A stretch of 64,000 nt of DNA from Cellulosimicrobium cellulans (GTDB lineage Bacteria; Actinomycetota; Actinomycetes; Actinomycetales; Cellulomonadaceae): positions 558,001 through 622,000 of the forward strand of contig NZ_JAFGYF010000002.1 of assembly GCF_016921195.1 (NCBI RefSeq), in the 5' to 3' direction. The translations under genes and the position numbers were made by a program. Below, piece after piece: positions 47,394 through 60,325 of the stretch. Numbering within the stretch: the first letter of the stretch is position 1; each line of letters opens with the position of its first letter. The notes below the pieces were generated by a model. That model was not told where the DNA came from. It saw only the letters and a list, made by a program, of their open reading frames with translations, and did not search any database.

Positions 47394-49844
47394 ATGGCGC
47401 GCAAGTCCTCGACCCCCTCGCTCGACCCGGCCGAGGTGAACGAGAAGATCGTCGACGTCGACGTCCAGGCGGAGATGGAGACGTCGTTCCTCGAGTACGC
47501 GTACTCCGTCATCTACTCGCGCGCCCTGCCCGACGCGCGCGACGGCCTCAAGCCCGTCCAGCGCCGCATCCTCTACATGATGGCCGACATGGGGCTGCGC
47601 CCCGACCGCGCGCACGTGAAGTCCGCGCGCGTCGTCGGCGAGGTCATGGGCAAGCTCCACCCGCACGGCGACGCCGCGATCTACGACGCGCTCGTGCGCC
47701 TCGCGCAGGACTTCTCGCTGCGCCTGCCGCTCGTCGACGGGCACGGGAACTTCGGCACGCTCGACGACGGCCCGGCAGCCTCCCGGTACACCGAGGCGCG
47801 CCTGGCCCCGCCGTCGCTCGCGATGACGGCCGGCCTCGACGAGGACGTCGTCGACTTCGTGCCAAACTACGACAACAAGCTCCAGCAGCCCGACGTGCTG
47901 CCGGCGGCGATCCCGAACCTGCTCGTCAACGGGGCGTCCGGCATCGCGGTCGGCATGGCCACGAACATGGCGCCGCACAACCTCGTCGAGGTCGTCGCCG
48001 CGGCGCGCCACCTCGTCGCGCACCCGGAGGCCGACCTCGAGGCGCTCATGCGGTTCGTCCCCGGCCCCGACCTGCCCACGGGCGGCAAGATCGTCGGGCT
48101 CGACGGCGTGCGCGAGGCCTACCGCACGGGCCGTGGCACGTTCCGCACGCGCGCGACGGCGCGCGTCGAGAACCTCACGCCGCGCCGCAAGGGCATCGTC
48201 ATCACCGAGCTGCCCTACCTCGTCGGCCCGGAGAAGGTGATCGAGAAGATCGCCGAGGGCGTCAAGACCAAGAAGATCCAGGGCATCACGGCCGCGACGG
48301 ACCTCACGGACCGCGAGCACGGGCTGCGGATCGTCGTCGAGGTGAAGACGGGCTTCAACCCCGAGGCGGTGCTCGAGCAGCTCTACAAGTTCACGCCGCT
48401 CGAGGACTCGTTCGGCATGAACAACGTCGCTCTCGTCGACGGGCAGCCCCGCACGCTGGGCCTGCGCGAGATGCTGTCCGTCTGGGTCGACCACCGCATC
48501 GACGTGGTGCGTCGTCGCTCGGCCTACCGGCTGCGCAAGCGGTCCGAGCGGCTGCACCTCGTGGACGGCCTGCTCATCGCCATCGTCGACATCGACGAGG
48601 TCATCCAGGTGATCCGGTCCTCCGACGACACCGCGACGGCCCGCGGGCGCCTCCAGACCGTGTTCGACCTCTCGGAGCCGCAGGCGGAGTACATCCTCGA
48701 GCTCCAGCTGCGCCGCCTCACCAAGTTCTCCCGCATCGAGCTCGAGAAGGAGCAGGAGACGCTGCGCCGCGAGATCGAGGAGCTCCAGGAGATCCTCGGC
48801 AGCGACGCCAAGCTTCGGGCCGTGGTCTCGGGCGAGATGGCGGACGTCGCCAAGACGTACGGGACGCCGCGCCGCACGATCCTCCTGGAGTCCGCCGGCG
48901 CCGCGCCGACCACGACCGCGGCGGTGCCGCTCGAGGTCGCGGACACGCCGTGCTGGGCGCTGTTCTCCGCGACGGGCCTGCTCGCGCGCACGAGCGACGA
49001 GACCGAGCCCGCGCGCACCGGGCCCCGAGCGGCCCACGACGTGCTGCGCGCCGCCGTGCGCACGACGGCGCGCGGCGAGGTCGGCCTCGTGACGAGCCGC
49101 GGACGCATGGTCCGGGTGTCCGTGCTCGACCTGCCCGCGCTGCCGCCCACCGACAACGCGCCGAGCCTGTCGGGCGGCGTGCCGCTGAGCGAGGTCGTCG
49201 GGCTCGAGCCGGGCGAGGAGGCCGTGACGATCGCGTCGCTCGACGCCGACGCTCCCCCGCTCGCGCTCGGCACGGCGCAGGGCGTCGTCAAGCGCGTCAC
49301 CCCGGGCGACGTGCCGAACAACCGCGACGACTGGGAGATCATCGGCCTCAAGGACGGTGACACGGTCGTCGGGGCGGCGCCCGCGACCGACGCCGACGAG
49401 CTCGTCTTCGTCAGCACCGACGCGTCGCTCCTGCACTTCGACGCGTCGGCCGTGCGGCCGCAGGGACGCCCGGCCGGAGGCATGGCCGGCATCCGGCTCG
49501 CCGACGGGCACCGCGTCGCGTTCTTCGGCGTCGTCCCGGCCGACGTGCGCGACCTCGGCGTCGTCGTCACGGTCGCCGGGTCGTCGTCCGCGCTGCCCGG
49601 CACCCAGACCGGGGCCGGCAAGGTCACGCCGTACGAGCTCTACCCCGGCAAGGGCCGTGGCACCGGCGGTGTCCGGGCGCAGCGGTTCCTCAAGGGCGAG
49701 GACGCGCTCATCCTCGCGTGGGTGGGGCAGGGCCCGGCGCGCGCCACCGGCTCCGGCGGGCAGGCCGTCGACCTCCCCCCGGTCGACCAGCGCCGCGACG
49801 GTTCGGGCACGCCGCTCGCGTCCCCGGTCACGGCCGTCGGGTAG
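47394..49844 (+). CDS. parC: DNA topoisomerase IV subunit A
   Basis: The 816-residue type IIA topoisomerase subunit cuts and rejoins DNA. It opens with [20 protein letters not shown], then has a quinolone-resistance-type segment ([20 protein letters not shown]) and the catalytic Tyr in [16 protein letters not shown] coiled-coil tower (about residues 430-480, [18 protein letters not shown]) and a C-terminal beta-pinwheel follow. I see no clear GyrA box, so topo IV is the better call than gyrase. The ATG at 47394 is preceded by AGGAG about 14 nt upstream. parE is not adjacent in this window. Confidence 0.9.
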   Translation: MARKSSTPSLDPAEVNEKIVDVDVQAEMETSFLEYAYSVIYSRALPDARDGLKPVQRRILYMMADMGLRPDRAHVKSARVVGEVMGKLHPHGDAAIYDALVRLAQDFSLRLPLVDGHGNFGTLDDGPAASRYTEARLAPPSLAMTAGLDEDVVDFVPNYDNKLQQPDVLPAAIPNLLVNGASGIAVGMATNMAPHNLVEVVAAARHLVAHPEADLEALMRFVPGPDLPTGGKIVGLDGVREAYRTGRGTFRTRATARVENLTPRRKGIVITELPYLVGPEKVIEKIAEGVKTKKIQGITAATDLTDREHGLRIVVEVKTGFNPEAVLEQLYKFTPLEDSFGMNNVALVDGQPRTLGLREMLSVWVDHRIDVVRRRSAYRLRKRSERLHLVDGLLIAIVDIDEVIQVIRSSDDTATARGRLQTVFDLSEPQAEYILELQLRRLTKFSRIELEKEQETLRREIEELQEILGSDAKLRAVVSGEMADVAKTYGTPRRTILLESAGAAPTTTAAVPLEVADTPCWALFSATGLLARTSDETEPARTGPRAAHDVLRAAVRTTARGEVGLVTSRGRMVRVSVLDLPALPPTDNAPSLSGGVPLSEVVGLEPGEEAVTIASLDADAPPLALGTAQGVVKRVTPGDVPNNRDDWEIIGLKDGDTVVGAAPATDADELVFVSTDASLLHFDASAVRPQGRPAGGMAGIRLADGHRVAFFGVVPADVRDLGVVVTVAGSSSALPGTQTGAGKVTPYELYPGKGRGTGGVRAQRFLKGEDALILAWVGQGPARATGSGGQAVDLPPVDQRRDGSGTPLASPVTAVG

Positions 49845-49941
49845 CCGCGCACGCCCGCTGCCGGGCAGAGCCCGGCGCCCCGCGCGGCAGGTCGAGGTCG
49901 CCCGCCCTTGCGAGTGCCCGGGATGGGGGCAGGCTCGTGGT

Positions 49942-51291
49942 GTGGCAGGAGACCAGGGGGGCGCCGTCCGGACGCCTCGCGACGCGGGCGGGGCCGCCGG
50001 CCCCGTGGACTACCACGCCGTCTTCTCCGTGCTCACGGCGCCCAAGGCGGTGCTCTCGCCCGACCTGACGGTGCTCGACGCGAACGAGTCGCTGCTCCGC
50101 ACCATCGACGCGCCGGCGAGCGCCGTCGTCGGTCGGCACTATCTCGACGTGTTCCCCGCCCACGGCCCGGACGGCGGCTCCGTGGAGCGGGTCGTCCGGT
50201 CGCTCGAGCGCGTCGTGCGCACGGGCCGGCTCGAGATGATCGGCCCGCACCGGTACGACCTGCGTCGCCACGACGGCGGGTGGACCGAGCGCTGGTGGAT
50301 CACCACCAACCTCCCCGTCCTGGACGCTGGCGGGCGCGTGTCGGCCGTGGTGCACCGCGCCGAGGACGTGACGAGCGTCGTGCTCGCGCGCGGACTCGCG
50401 GCGCCGGAGACCAGCCGGGGCGAGGTGACGCAGTGCCCCGACGAGATGTCGCTCGTGGACCGGGCGCTGCTCCTCGGCTCGTCGGTCGACCGCTACGCGG
50501 AGGTCATCACGCGCGAGCGGCGCGCCGCGCTCGCGCTCCAGGACTCGGTGCTCACGCCGCCTCCCGACATCCCCGGCCTGACGATCGACGTGCGCTACCG
50601 ACCCGCGGTCCCGGAGGTGCACCTCGGCGGCGACTGGTACGACGCGTTCGCGCACCCCGACGGCGACACGACCGTCGTGGTCGGCGACGTCACGGGTCAC
50701 GACGTCGCCGCCGCCGCACACATGGGCCACCTGCGCGGCGTCCTGCGCTCCGTCGCCTTCGCGACCGACGCCGGCCCCGCCGCCGCTCTCGACGCCGCCG
50801 AGCAGACCGCCGAGGGGCTCGGACTCCAGGCCCTGGCGACGGTCGCCGTCGCACGGATCGGGGCACCCGGGCCGGGCGGTCGACGAGGGCTCTGCTGGGC
50901 GAGCGCCGGGCACGTGCCACCCGTCGTGCGGCGTGCCGACGGCACCGCCCACCTGCTCGAGGCGCGTCCCGCACCGATGCTCGGGATCGGGCTCGGCGGC
51001 GGCCGGACGGAGCACGAGGCGTCCCTCGACCCGGGCGACGCCCTCCTGCTCTACACCGACGGCCTCGTCGAGCGCCGGGACCGCTCGTTGCGCGAGGTGC
51101 TGGACGAGCTCCCGGCCCGGGTCGAGGCGCTCGGAGACGTACCACCGCACGAGCTGCTGGACGCGCTCCTGGAGGACCTCGTGCCCCACGGCGCCCAGGA
51201 CGACGTCGCCCTGGTCCTCGTCCACGTCGACGGCGTCGCGGACGTCCACCCGGACCCCGGCGAGGCACCGCCTGCCGATCCCGGGGTCTGA
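49942..51291 (+). CDS. PAS-domain SpoIIE-type PP2C serine phosphatase
   Basis: The 449-residue cytosolic protein has a PAS sensor domain (about residues 25-130: KAVLSPDLTVLDANESLL, WWITTNLPVLDAGGRV). It is followed by a PP2C/SpoIIE phosphatase (about 205-435) with VHLGGDWYDAF, VVVGDVTGHDVAAAAHM, LLLYTDGLVERRD and the final QDDVALVLV metal Asp residues. Such proteins dephosphorylate anti-anti-sigma factors in stress-sigma partner switching; no sigma or anti-sigma gene is nearby. The GTG at 49942 is chosen at the point where the reading frame leaves the parC tail. It lies 97 bp after parC. Confidence 0.87.
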   Translation: MAGDQGGAVRTPRDAGGAAGPVDYHAVFSVLTAPKAVLSPDLTVLDANESLLRTIDAPASAVVGRHYLDVFPAHGPDGGSVERVVRSLERVVRTGRLEMIGPHRYDLRRHDGGWTERWWITTNLPVLDAGGRVSAVVHRAEDVTSVVLARGLAAPETSRGEVTQCPDEMSLVDRALLLGSSVDRYAEVITRERRAALALQDSVLTPPPDIPGLTIDVRYRPAVPEVHLGGDWYDAFAHPDGDTTVVVGDVTGHDVAAAAHMGHLRGVLRSVAFATDAGPAAALDAAEQTAEGLGLQALATVAVARIGAPGPGGRRGLCWASAGHVPPVVRRADGTAHLLEARPAPMLGIGLGGGRTEHEASLDPGDALLLYTDGLVERRDRSLREVLDELPARVEALGDVPPHELLDALLEDLVPHGAQDDVALVLVHVDGVADVHPDPGEAPPADPGV

Positions 51292-51423
51292 CCGCCCCGG
51301 AGCGGTGCCGGCGCCGTCGAGACACGTCCTGCCGAACCACTGGCGGGAGCGGGCCTCCCGGCCGACTGCCGAGCCGGCGTCGGAAGGTCGGGGGCGACGG
51401 CGACGGAGGAGGCGAGCGGTCCG

Positions 51424-52164
51424 TCAGAAGGCGCAGCTCGTCGCGGAGCTGCCTCCTCCCCGAGCTGCTGAGCACGACGTCGCCGCCTCGACCGAGGCCA
51501 CCGCCGCACGCTCTCGGCGCAACACGCCGAGCACGAGGAGCACCTGCCCGACGACGTAGGTGAGCATGACCCAGAAGCCGTGGGCGGGCAGGGCGTACCA
51601 GGGCGCGAACGCGTCGAGCGCGATGAGCGCGTCGGACGCGAGGAAGACCGCGCCGCCGACGCCGGCACGACGGTCGACGCCCGTCGCGGTCACGGCCATC
51701 GCCACGAGGCACGCGCCGTAGACGACGACCGGGACGAGCAGCGACCCCGCACCGGGCGCGCACGCGACGACGAGAGCGACGAAGGCCAGCAGGTACGGGG
51801 CGAGCGCGACCGGGCGGCGCAGCGCGGAGCCCGCGCGGTACGGCCAGAACGCGAGCGTGTACGTCACCTGGGCGCACAGGAAGAACCCGACCATGACGAG
51901 GAACGCGGTGTCGCCGTCGGCGAGGTCGGGCGCGGTGTCGCCGAGCCAGGAGAAGCCGAGCGCCACGAGCGTGAGGCGGACGAGCCGTGAGCGTCGGCCC
52001 GGACTCGTGCCGACGCCGCGACGCCGCGTGGCGAGCCACAGGCAGCCCGCCAGGAGCGGCATGAGGAACCACTGCGACGTGTCGGCGAGCGTCTCGGCGC
52101 CGGCGAGCTGGGCGGCGAGGTGGACGAGGGTGAGCAGGGCGAGCACGCCCCACGCGACGATCAT
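51424..52164 (-). CDS. YhhN (lysoplasmalogenase-type) membrane protein
   Basis: The 246-residue protein has seven to eight hydrophobic helices, e.g. VAWGVLALLTLVHLAAQLAG, FLVMVGFFLCAQVTYTLAFW and LLAFVALVVACAPGAGSLLV. The family's conserved acidic residues are in LGFSWLGDTAPDL and FLASDALIALDAF. YhhN/TMEM86 members hydrolyse lysoplasmalogen vinyl-ether lipids in eukaryotes; bacterial activity is rarely tested. The last 20 residues (Ala/Ser/Cys-rich) are unlike the family. It converges on the PP2C gene with about 130 bp between. Confidence 0.85.
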   Translation of the reverse strand: MIVAWGVLALLTLVHLAAQLAGAETLADTSQWFLMPLLAGCLWLATRRRGVGTSPGRRSRLVRLTLVALGFSWLGDTAPDLADGDTAFLVMVGFFLCAQVTYTLAFWPYRAGSALRRPVALAPYLLAFVALVVACAPGAGSLLVPVVVYGACLVAMAVTATGVDRRAGVGGAVFLASDALIALDAFAPWYALPAHGFWVMLTYVVGQVLLVLGVLRRERAAVASVEAATSCSAARGGGSSATSCAF

Positions 52165-52339
52165 GGGCGACGAGGCTCCTTCGGGTCGTTCACCGGCGTC
52201 CTTGCCGGCGCTGGCCGATCCTACGCCCGCGACGGCGGCACCCGGGGCATGTCGGCGTGGGGCAGTCGCGCCGTCCTGCCCGAGAGGCCGTGCGGGCCGA
52301 CGAGGCCGCTCGGCGCGACGTCGGCGCCGGAGACGGCAC

Positions 52340-52369
52340 GACGCCGCGCCCCGGACGGGGAGCGGCGTC
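52340..52369 (-). terminator. Terminator of the membrane-HTH gene
   Basis: The 8-bp GACGCCGC/GCGGCGTC stem and CCCC/GGGG top pair around a 4-nt loop, with one mismatch. It lies 63 bp beyond the stop at 52432. The sequence around it closely matches the hairpin at 54017-54048. Confidence 0.55.
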
Positions 52370-52431
52370 GGCCGGTGGAGCCGGAGGGGGGCCCAGAGTC
52401 GACCCCGAGGCGTCGTGCGCGACGACGGACG

Positions 52432-53862
52432 TCAGGCGTTGGCGAGCTCGCGGTCGTCCTCCGACGCGGGCTTCTGGTCCTCGTAGCGGCGCACGACGCG
52501 GCTCACGGTCGATCGCGACGCCGAGACCTTCTGGGCGATCTCCCGCTGGTTCATCCCCTGGCGGGCGAGCTCGACGATGCGACGGTCGCGCTCGACCGTC
52601 GGGTCGTCGTCGACCGTGGGCTCCTGGGTGGAGGAGGTCGGCACGGCGTCACCGGAGCTGGGGAGGTTGAACACCTCGACGCGTCGGGTGTGACCGGTCA
52701 CGGCAGGGGGCTCCACGACCGGTGTCGCACCGGTCTCCTCCGGGACCGGCCGGTCCCAGGGAAGCGGGCGGGTGCGGTCGAACAGCTCCTTCACCCGCGC
52801 CTCGAGGTCGGGAAGCGACTCGAAGGCGGTCTGGGGCGTGTAGGGCTGCGCGTCGGCGAGCTCGTTCCCCGGCACGTCGTCCTGCTCGACGGCGGGGGCC
52901 TCGGCCGGCGCGGCAGCGGCCGCGGGGCGCTCCCGGTCCGTCGCGTGCTCCTGCGGCTCGATCGACGCTGCTGCCTCGACCGCGCGCTCCTCGCCGTCGC
53001 GCGCCCGCTCCAGCGCGAGCGTCTCCCGGCGGTGCGTCTCCACGAGCGTCTCGGCGGGCGCGGCGGTCCGGGCGACGACGACCTCGGGAGCCTCGGGACG
53101 CGCCGCGGACGCGGAGGTCTCGTCCGACCCGCGGGCGGTGCCACGCTTGACGGAGCTCGCCCCGATGAGGTCGAGGCGGTTGCCGTGGCGCTCCGCGGCC
53201 TCCAGCCGGTCGACCCAGACCTGCATGCGGCGCTCGAAGTCCTCGACCGTCAGGAGCTTCAGCGCGGCGTCGCGGGCGGCACGCTGCCGCTCGTGCGCGG
53301 CGCGGACCTTGCGCAGGTCCGCCGGCGAGCCCGCGCTGTCGGCGCGCGCGTCGCGCCACTGCTCCAGTGCGGAGACGTACCCGTGGACGCGCAGCTCACG
53401 ACGACGCTCCTCGAGCGTGTGACCCGTCACCATGTGCCGCTCCCCCACGAGGGCGAGGTGCCACATGAGCGCGGCCACCAGCGGCGGCACGAACCGGAAC
53501 ACCACCATGTAGGGGGTGCTCGCCGTCGGGACGGCGACCTCGTGGAGCGCCGCGAACAGACCCGACGTGCCCGAGAGCACCCACGTGAGCGTGAGCAGGA
53601 CGCCGTACGGGCGGCCCTCGAGCGCCGCGTTGCGCGCCATGAGCGCCACGGCGACGAGGCTGATCTCGAGGAAGCCCGCGAGCCCGTACGCCTCGAGCGG
53701 CGACATGTGCGCCACCTCGAGACCGAACAGGACCATGCCGCTGTACGCCAGCGCGGTGGCGATCGTCGCGGCGATGACCACCGCGACCATCGGGAGGTGT
53801 CGGCCGCGATAGCGCACCTGCCGCGGGGAACCGCCCGCGCCGGTCTGGTCCTGCTGTGTCAC
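52432..53862 (-). CDS. Membrane protein (DUF2637-like) with C-terminal helix-turn-helix
   Basis: This 476-residue fusion has four hydrophobic helices in its first 125 residues (MVAVVIAATIATALAYSGMV, LAGFLEISLVAVALMARN, GVLLTLTWVLSGTSGLFAAL, PPLVAALMWHLALVG). A basic helical stretch follows (about 135-210), then a long Ala/Pro/Glu linker (about 210-400). The end is a resolvase-type HTH, IVELARQGMNQREIAQKVSA plus SRSTVSRVVRRYE. The layout resembles DUF2637 proteins of actinobacterial plasmids and phage-like elements. It could be a membrane-tethered DNA-binding protein. The GTG at 53862 has GGAGG six nt before it. The neighbouring suf operon offers no functional hint. Confidence 0.78.
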   Translation of the reverse strand: MTQQDQTGAGGSPRQVRYRGRHLPMVAVVIAATIATALAYSGMVLFGLEVAHMSPLEAYGLAGFLEISLVAVALMARNAALEGRPYGVLLTLTWVLSGTSGLFAALHEVAVPTASTPYMVVFRFVPPLVAALMWHLALVGERHMVTGHTLEERRRELRVHGYVSALEQWRDARADSAGSPADLRKVRAAHERQRAARDAALKLLTVEDFERRMQVWVDRLEAAERHGNRLDLIGASSVKRGTARGSDETSASAARPEAPEVVVARTAAPAETLVETHRRETLALERARDGEERAVEAAASIEPQEHATDRERPAAAAAPAEAPAVEQDDVPGNELADAQPYTPQTAFESLPDLEARVKELFDRTRPLPWDRPVPEETGATPVVEPPAVTGHTRRVEVFNLPSSGDAVPTSSTQEPTVDDDPTVERDRRIVELARQGMNQREIAQKVSASRSTVSRVVRRYEDQKPASEDDRELANA

Positions 53863-54016
53863 GTGATCCTCCGAAAAGTGGTGTGGGCGCACATATCCCA
53901 ACACTCAGGACACTCCTCGTCAACGCACCGGAAGGATCGCAATCGGATCGTGAGCAGCGGCGGTCCGGGGCGGCACGCCCGCGGGCCGGTCTGCGGGTCC
54001 GACGGCCGGAGACAGC

Positions 54017-54048
54017 ACGACGCCGCGCCCCGAGGGACGCGGCGTCGT
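54017..54048 (-). terminator. Terminator of the suf operon
   Basis: The 11-bp stem ACGACGCCGCG/CGCGGCGTCGT lies 20 bp beyond the last suf-operon stop (54069). Its left arm is shared with the hairpin at 52340. Confidence 0.65.
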
Positions 54049-54068
54049 CAGTCGGACGGGAGGGCTCG

Positions 54069-54422
54069 TCAGACGTTGAACCCCAGCGCGCGGAGCTGCT
54101 CCTTGCCGTCGGTGGTGATCTTCTCCGGGCCCCACGGCGGCATCCAGACCCAGTTGACGCGGAAGCCGTCGACCAGGCCCTCGAGCGCCTGCGCGGACTG
54201 GTCCTCGATGACGTCGGTCAGCGGGCACGCCGCGGACGTGAGCGTCATGTCGATGACGGCGTGGTTGTTCTGGTCGATCTGGATGCCGTAGACGAGGCCG
54301 AGGTCGACGACGTTGATGCCGAGCTCGGGGTCGATGACGTCGCGCAGCGCCTCCTCGACGTCGGCGACGTTCGGCGGGCTGGGCGTGGCGCCCTCGGCGG
54401 GCGCGCCGGTCTCGGTGGTCAT
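54069..54422 (-). CDS. sufT: DUF59 Fe-S assembly factor (SufT-like)
   Basis: The 117-residue MIP18/SufT-type protein aids Fe-S maturation or delivery. The core reads ALRDVIDPELGINVVDLGLVYG and SAACPLTDVIEDQ, with a conserved reactive Cys, and ends WVWMPPWGPEKITTDGKEQL, the C-terminal signature. The first 18 residues are disordered. Its ATG overlaps the SufU stop (ATGA). It closes the suf operon. Confidence 0.92.
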   Translation of the reverse strand: MTTETGAPAEGATPSPPNVADVEEALRDVIDPELGINVVDLGLVYGIQIDQNNHAVIDMTLTSAACPLTDVIEDQSAQALEGLVDGFRVNWVWMPPWGPEKITTDGKEQLRALGFNV

Positions 54423-54955
54423 CGGTTCTCCTCCGTCGTTCCCCGCGCGGCGAGCGCCGCGTCGGAAGCTGCTGCGGTTGATGCGTCGCCCACGGCGCCC
54501 AGGGCGCCCGAGGTGACGAGCGAGTCGCGCAGCGCGGCCCAGCCGAGCAGGGCGCACTTGATCCGCGCAGGGTAGCGCGACACGCCCGTGAACACGGTGG
54601 CGTCGCCGAGCTCGTCCTCCGCGGCCTCGTCGAGGCCCTTGCCGCGCGAGCCCATGAGCTCGCGGAAGACCTCGCCGAGGTGCTCGGCCTCGGCCACGGG
54701 CCGGCCCGACACGAGGTCGGTGAGCACGGACAGGGACGCCTGCGAGATGCTGCAACCCTGCCCCTCCCAGCTCACGCGGCCGATCGTGTCGCCGGCGAGC
54801 TCGACGCGCAGCGTCACCTCGTCGCCGCACGTGGGGTTCACCTGGTGCGACTGGCCGCTCGCCGCGCCGTCCGCCACCTCGACCAGGCCCCGGCCGTGCG
54901 GGGTCTTCGCGTGGTCGAGGATGACCTGCTGGTACATCTGCTCGATCGAGCTCAT
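54419..54955 (-). CDS. sufU: Fe-S cluster assembly scaffold/sulfurtransferase SufU
   Basis: The 178-residue zinc protein takes sulfur from SufS. Its three ligand Cys are seen in VNPTCGDEV, GQGCSISQAS and ARIKCALLGW, and the Asp ligand lies in the first motif. The SufU-specific 18-21 residue insertion between the second and third Cys is present (ELMGSRGKGLDEAAED). The start YQQVILDHAKTPHGRG is typical. The C-terminus has an Ala-rich tail of about 30 residues not seen in Bacillus. It lies 11 bp after sufS and overlaps sufT. Confidence 0.95.
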   Translation of the reverse strand: MSSIEQMYQQVILDHAKTPHGRGLVEVADGAASGQSHQVNPTCGDEVTLRVELAGDTIGRVSWEGQGCSISQASLSVLTDLVSGRPVAEAEHLGEVFRELMGSRGKGLDEAAEDELGDATVFTGVSRYPARIKCALLGWAALRDSLVTSGALGAVGDASTAAASDAALAARGTTEENR

Positions 54956-54966
54956 CGGGTCCTCTC

Positions 54967-57510
<2,544 letters not shown>

Positions 57511-57514
<4 letters not shown>

Positions 57515-58764
57515 GCCGTCGCCTCGGCGGGCTCGGCGCTCCCGTCGATGATCGACATGGACTTGCTCAGCTCGCGCTCGATCGCCTCGAGCAGGCGCTC
57601 CTCGACCGACGCGACGCCGATCTCCTGGATGAGCTCCGCGAAGAAGCCGCGGACGACGAGACGGCGCGCCTCGACCTCCGGGATGCCGCGGGCCTGCAGG
57701 TAGAAGAGCTGCTCGTCGTCGAACCGGCCGGTCGCGGAAGCGTGCCCCGCGCCCTCGATCTCGCCCGTCTCGATCTCGAGGTTCGGCACCGAGTCCGCGC
57801 GCGCGCCGTCCGTGAGGACGAGGTTGCGGTTGAGCTCGTACGTGTCGGTGCCCTCGGCCTCGGCCTGGATGAGCACGTCCCCGACCCACACCGCGTGCGC
57901 GCCCTCGCCCTGCAGCGCGCCCTTGTACGTGACGCGCGACTTGCAGCGCGGCACGGCGTGGTCGACGAACAGGCGGTGCTCCTGGTGCTGGTCCGCGTCC
58001 GCGAAGTAGAGGCCGACCATCTCGACGTCGCCGCCCTCGGCCGTGAACTCGGCGTCGGGCGTGATGCGCACGACGTCGCCGCCCAGCGTCACGACCACGT
58101 GCTTGAGCCGCGCGTCACGCCCGATGCGGGAGCGGTGCGACGAGGCGTGCACGGCGCCGTCGGCCCAGTCCTGGACCGACACGACCGTGAGGTGCGCGCC
58201 GTCCTCGACGACGATCTCGACCGTCTCGTTGAGCGTCGCGGTCCCGACGTGGTCCAGCACGACGACGGCCTCGGAGTGCCGCTCGGCGCGCACGAGGACG
58301 TGGCTCGCCGTCGGCGTGGAGCCGTGGCCCTCGACGCGCACGGACGTCACGTCCGACGCGACGGCCTCCTTGGGCACCGTGACGACCGTCGACTGCTCGA
58401 ACGCGTTCCACGCCGTGACGGCGGTGCGGTCGCCGGGCTTGCCGGCGGTGCCGAGCCGCTCGTCGTCGCGACCGACGATCGCGACCTCGACCTCGGGGGC
58501 CTCGACGACCGTCACGCGCACGTCGCCGCCGCCGCTCTGCCCGACGAGCGTGGCGTCGAACAGCGGCGCGAGGCGCGCGACCGGCGAGAAGCGCCACTCC
58601 TCCTCGCGCCCGGAGGGCACGGGGATGTCGGCGAGGTCGAAGGACGTCAGCCGCTCGGCGCGCGAGCCCTGGGGCACGACGCCGTGCGAGTGCGCCCCGT
58701 CGGCCTGCGCGCGCGAGTGGTCGGTCGTCAGGCCGGCCTCTTCGGGAATGGTGGTGGTGGTCAT
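57511..58764 (-). CDS. sufD: Fe-S assembly protein SufD
   Basis: The 417-residue beta-helical protein pairs with SufB and SufC to form the Fe-S assembly scaffold. Family features are EEWRFSPVARLAPLFDA near residue 50 and the central repeats AHLTVVSVQDWADGAVHASS. The C-terminal ERLLEAIERELSK helix follows, and the conserved GAGHASATGRFDDEQLFYLQARG holds the interface His. The ATG at 58764 lies 1 bp after the SufB stop. The 417-residue length is typical for actinobacteria. Confidence 0.95.
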
Positions 58765-58765
58765 A

Positions 58766-60226
58766 TCAGCCGACGGACCCTTCCATCTGCAGCTCGATGA
58801 GGCGGTTGAGCTCGAGCGCGTACTCCATGGGCAGCTCGCGCGCGATGGGCTCGACGAACCCGCGCACGATCATGGCCATCGCCTCGGTCTCCTCCATGCC
58901 TCGGGACATGAGGTAGAACAGCTGGTCCTCGCTCACCCGCGAGACCGTCGCCTCGTGCCCCATGGACACGTCGTCCTCGCGGACGTCGACGTACGGGTAG
59001 GTGTCGGACCGGGAGATCTGGTCGACGAGCAGCGCGTCGCACAGCACGGTCGAGGCCGAGTGCGAGGCGCCCTCGAGCACCTGGACCAGGCCGCGGTAGG
59101 ACGTGCGGCCGCCGCCGCGCGCGACCGACTTCGACACGATGGACGACGACGTGTGCGGCGCCGCGTGGACCATCTTGGCCCCGGCGTCCTGGTGCTGGCC
59201 CTCGCCCGCGAACGCGATCGAGAGCGTCTCGCCGCGCGCGTGCTCGCCGAGCAGGTAGATGGCCGGGTACTTCATGGTGACCTTGGAGCCGATGTTGCCG
59301 TCGACCCACTCCATCGTCGCGCCCTCGGCCGCGGTCGCCCGCTTGGTCACGAGGTTGTAGACGTTGTTCGACCAGTTCTGGATCGTCGTGTAGCGCACGC
59401 GGGCGTTCTTCTTGACGATGATCTCGACGACCGCGGAGTGCAGCGAGTCGGACGAGTAGATCGGCGCGGTGCAGCCCTCGACGTAGTGCACGTACGAGCC
59501 CTCGTCCGCGATGATCAGCGTCCGCTCGAACTGGCCCATGTTCTCCGTGTTGATGCGGAAGTAGGCCTGCAGCGGGATCTCCACGTGCACGCCCGGCGGC
59601 ACGTAGACGAACGACCCGCCCGACCACACGGCCGAGTTGAGCGCCGCGAACTTGTTGTCGCCCGACGGGATGACGGTGCCGAAGTACTCCTGGAAGAGCT
59701 CCGGGTGCTCGCGCAGCGCGGTGTCGGTGTCGAGGAAGATGACGCCCTGGCGCTCGAGCTCCTCGTTGATCTGGTGGTAGACCACCTCGGACTCGTACTG
59801 GGCGGCGACGCCCGCGACGAGGCGCTGCTTCTCCGCCTCGGGGATGCCGAGCTTGTCGTACGTCTCCTTGATGTCCTCGGGCAGGTCCTCCCACGAGGCG
59901 GCCTGCTTCTCCGTGGAGCGCACGAAGTACTTGATGTTGTCGAAGTCGATGCCCGTGAGGTCGGAGCCCCAGCTCGGCATGGGCTTCTTGTCGAAGAGGC
60001 GCAGGGCCTTGAGCCGCGTCTTGAGCATCCACTCGGGCTCGTTCTTCAGCGCCGAGATGTTGCGTACGACGTCCTCGCTGAGGCCGCGCTGCGCGGTCTG
60101 GCCCGCCTCGTCGGAGTCGTGCCAGCCGTACTCGTACGCGCCGATCGAGGCGATGATCTCGTCGTCGGTCTGCTTCTCACCGGTCGGCTGGGCCGTGCCG
60201 GCGGCGTCCTGGGTGGGAGCGCTCAT
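58766..60226 (-). CDS. sufB: Fe-S assembly protein SufB
   Basis: The 486-residue protein is the main scaffold on which the SufBCD complex builds [4Fe-4S] clusters. It shows [54 protein letters not shown] and [20 protein letters not shown], the last bearing a conserved cluster-site Cys. The Glu/His-rich [20 protein letters not shown] end is typical. It has no intein, unlike mycobacterial SufB. The ATG at 60226 has GGAAGGA 5 nt upstream; a 16-residue longer start is rejected. Confidence 0.97.
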   Translation of the reverse strand: MSAPTQDAAGTAQPTGEKQTDDEIIASIGAYEYGWHDSDEAGQTAQRGLSEDVVRNISALKNEPEWMLKTRLKALRLFDKKPMPSWGSDLTGIDFDNIKYFVRSTEKQAASWEDLPEDIKETYDKLGIPEAEKQRLVAGVAAQYESEVVYHQINEELERQGVIFLDTDTALREHPELFQEYFGTVIPSGDNKFAALNSAVWSGGSFVYVPPGVHVEIPLQAYFRINTENMGQFERTLIIADEGSYVHYVEGCTAPIYSSDSLHSAVVEIIVKKNARVRYTTIQNWSNNVYNLVTKRATAAEGATMEWVDGNIGSKVTMKYPAIYLLGEHARGETLSIAFAGEGQHQDAGAKMVHAAPHTSSSIVSKSVARGGGRTSYRGLVQVLEGASHSASTVLCDALLVDQISRSDTYPYVDVREDDVSMGHEATVSRVSEDQLFYLMSRGMEETEAMAMIVRGFVEPIARELPMEYALELNRLIELQMEGSVG

Positions 60227-60325
60227 GGTCGTCCTTCCACTGTCCGTCTGTGCGGGCGGGGGCAGTCGGTACAAGTTCTTGCGGGGGTGTCGTGCGTGCC
60301 TCGGGGCGGCGGTGCGCCCCTCGGG

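Noticed and set aside
44267-49360. A 1697-codon plus-strand frame
   Set aside because: It runs antisense to the Pat-like gene and then in the wrong frame over parC. The translation is Arg/Ala/Gly-rich with no domain, as expected for GC-rich shadow frames.
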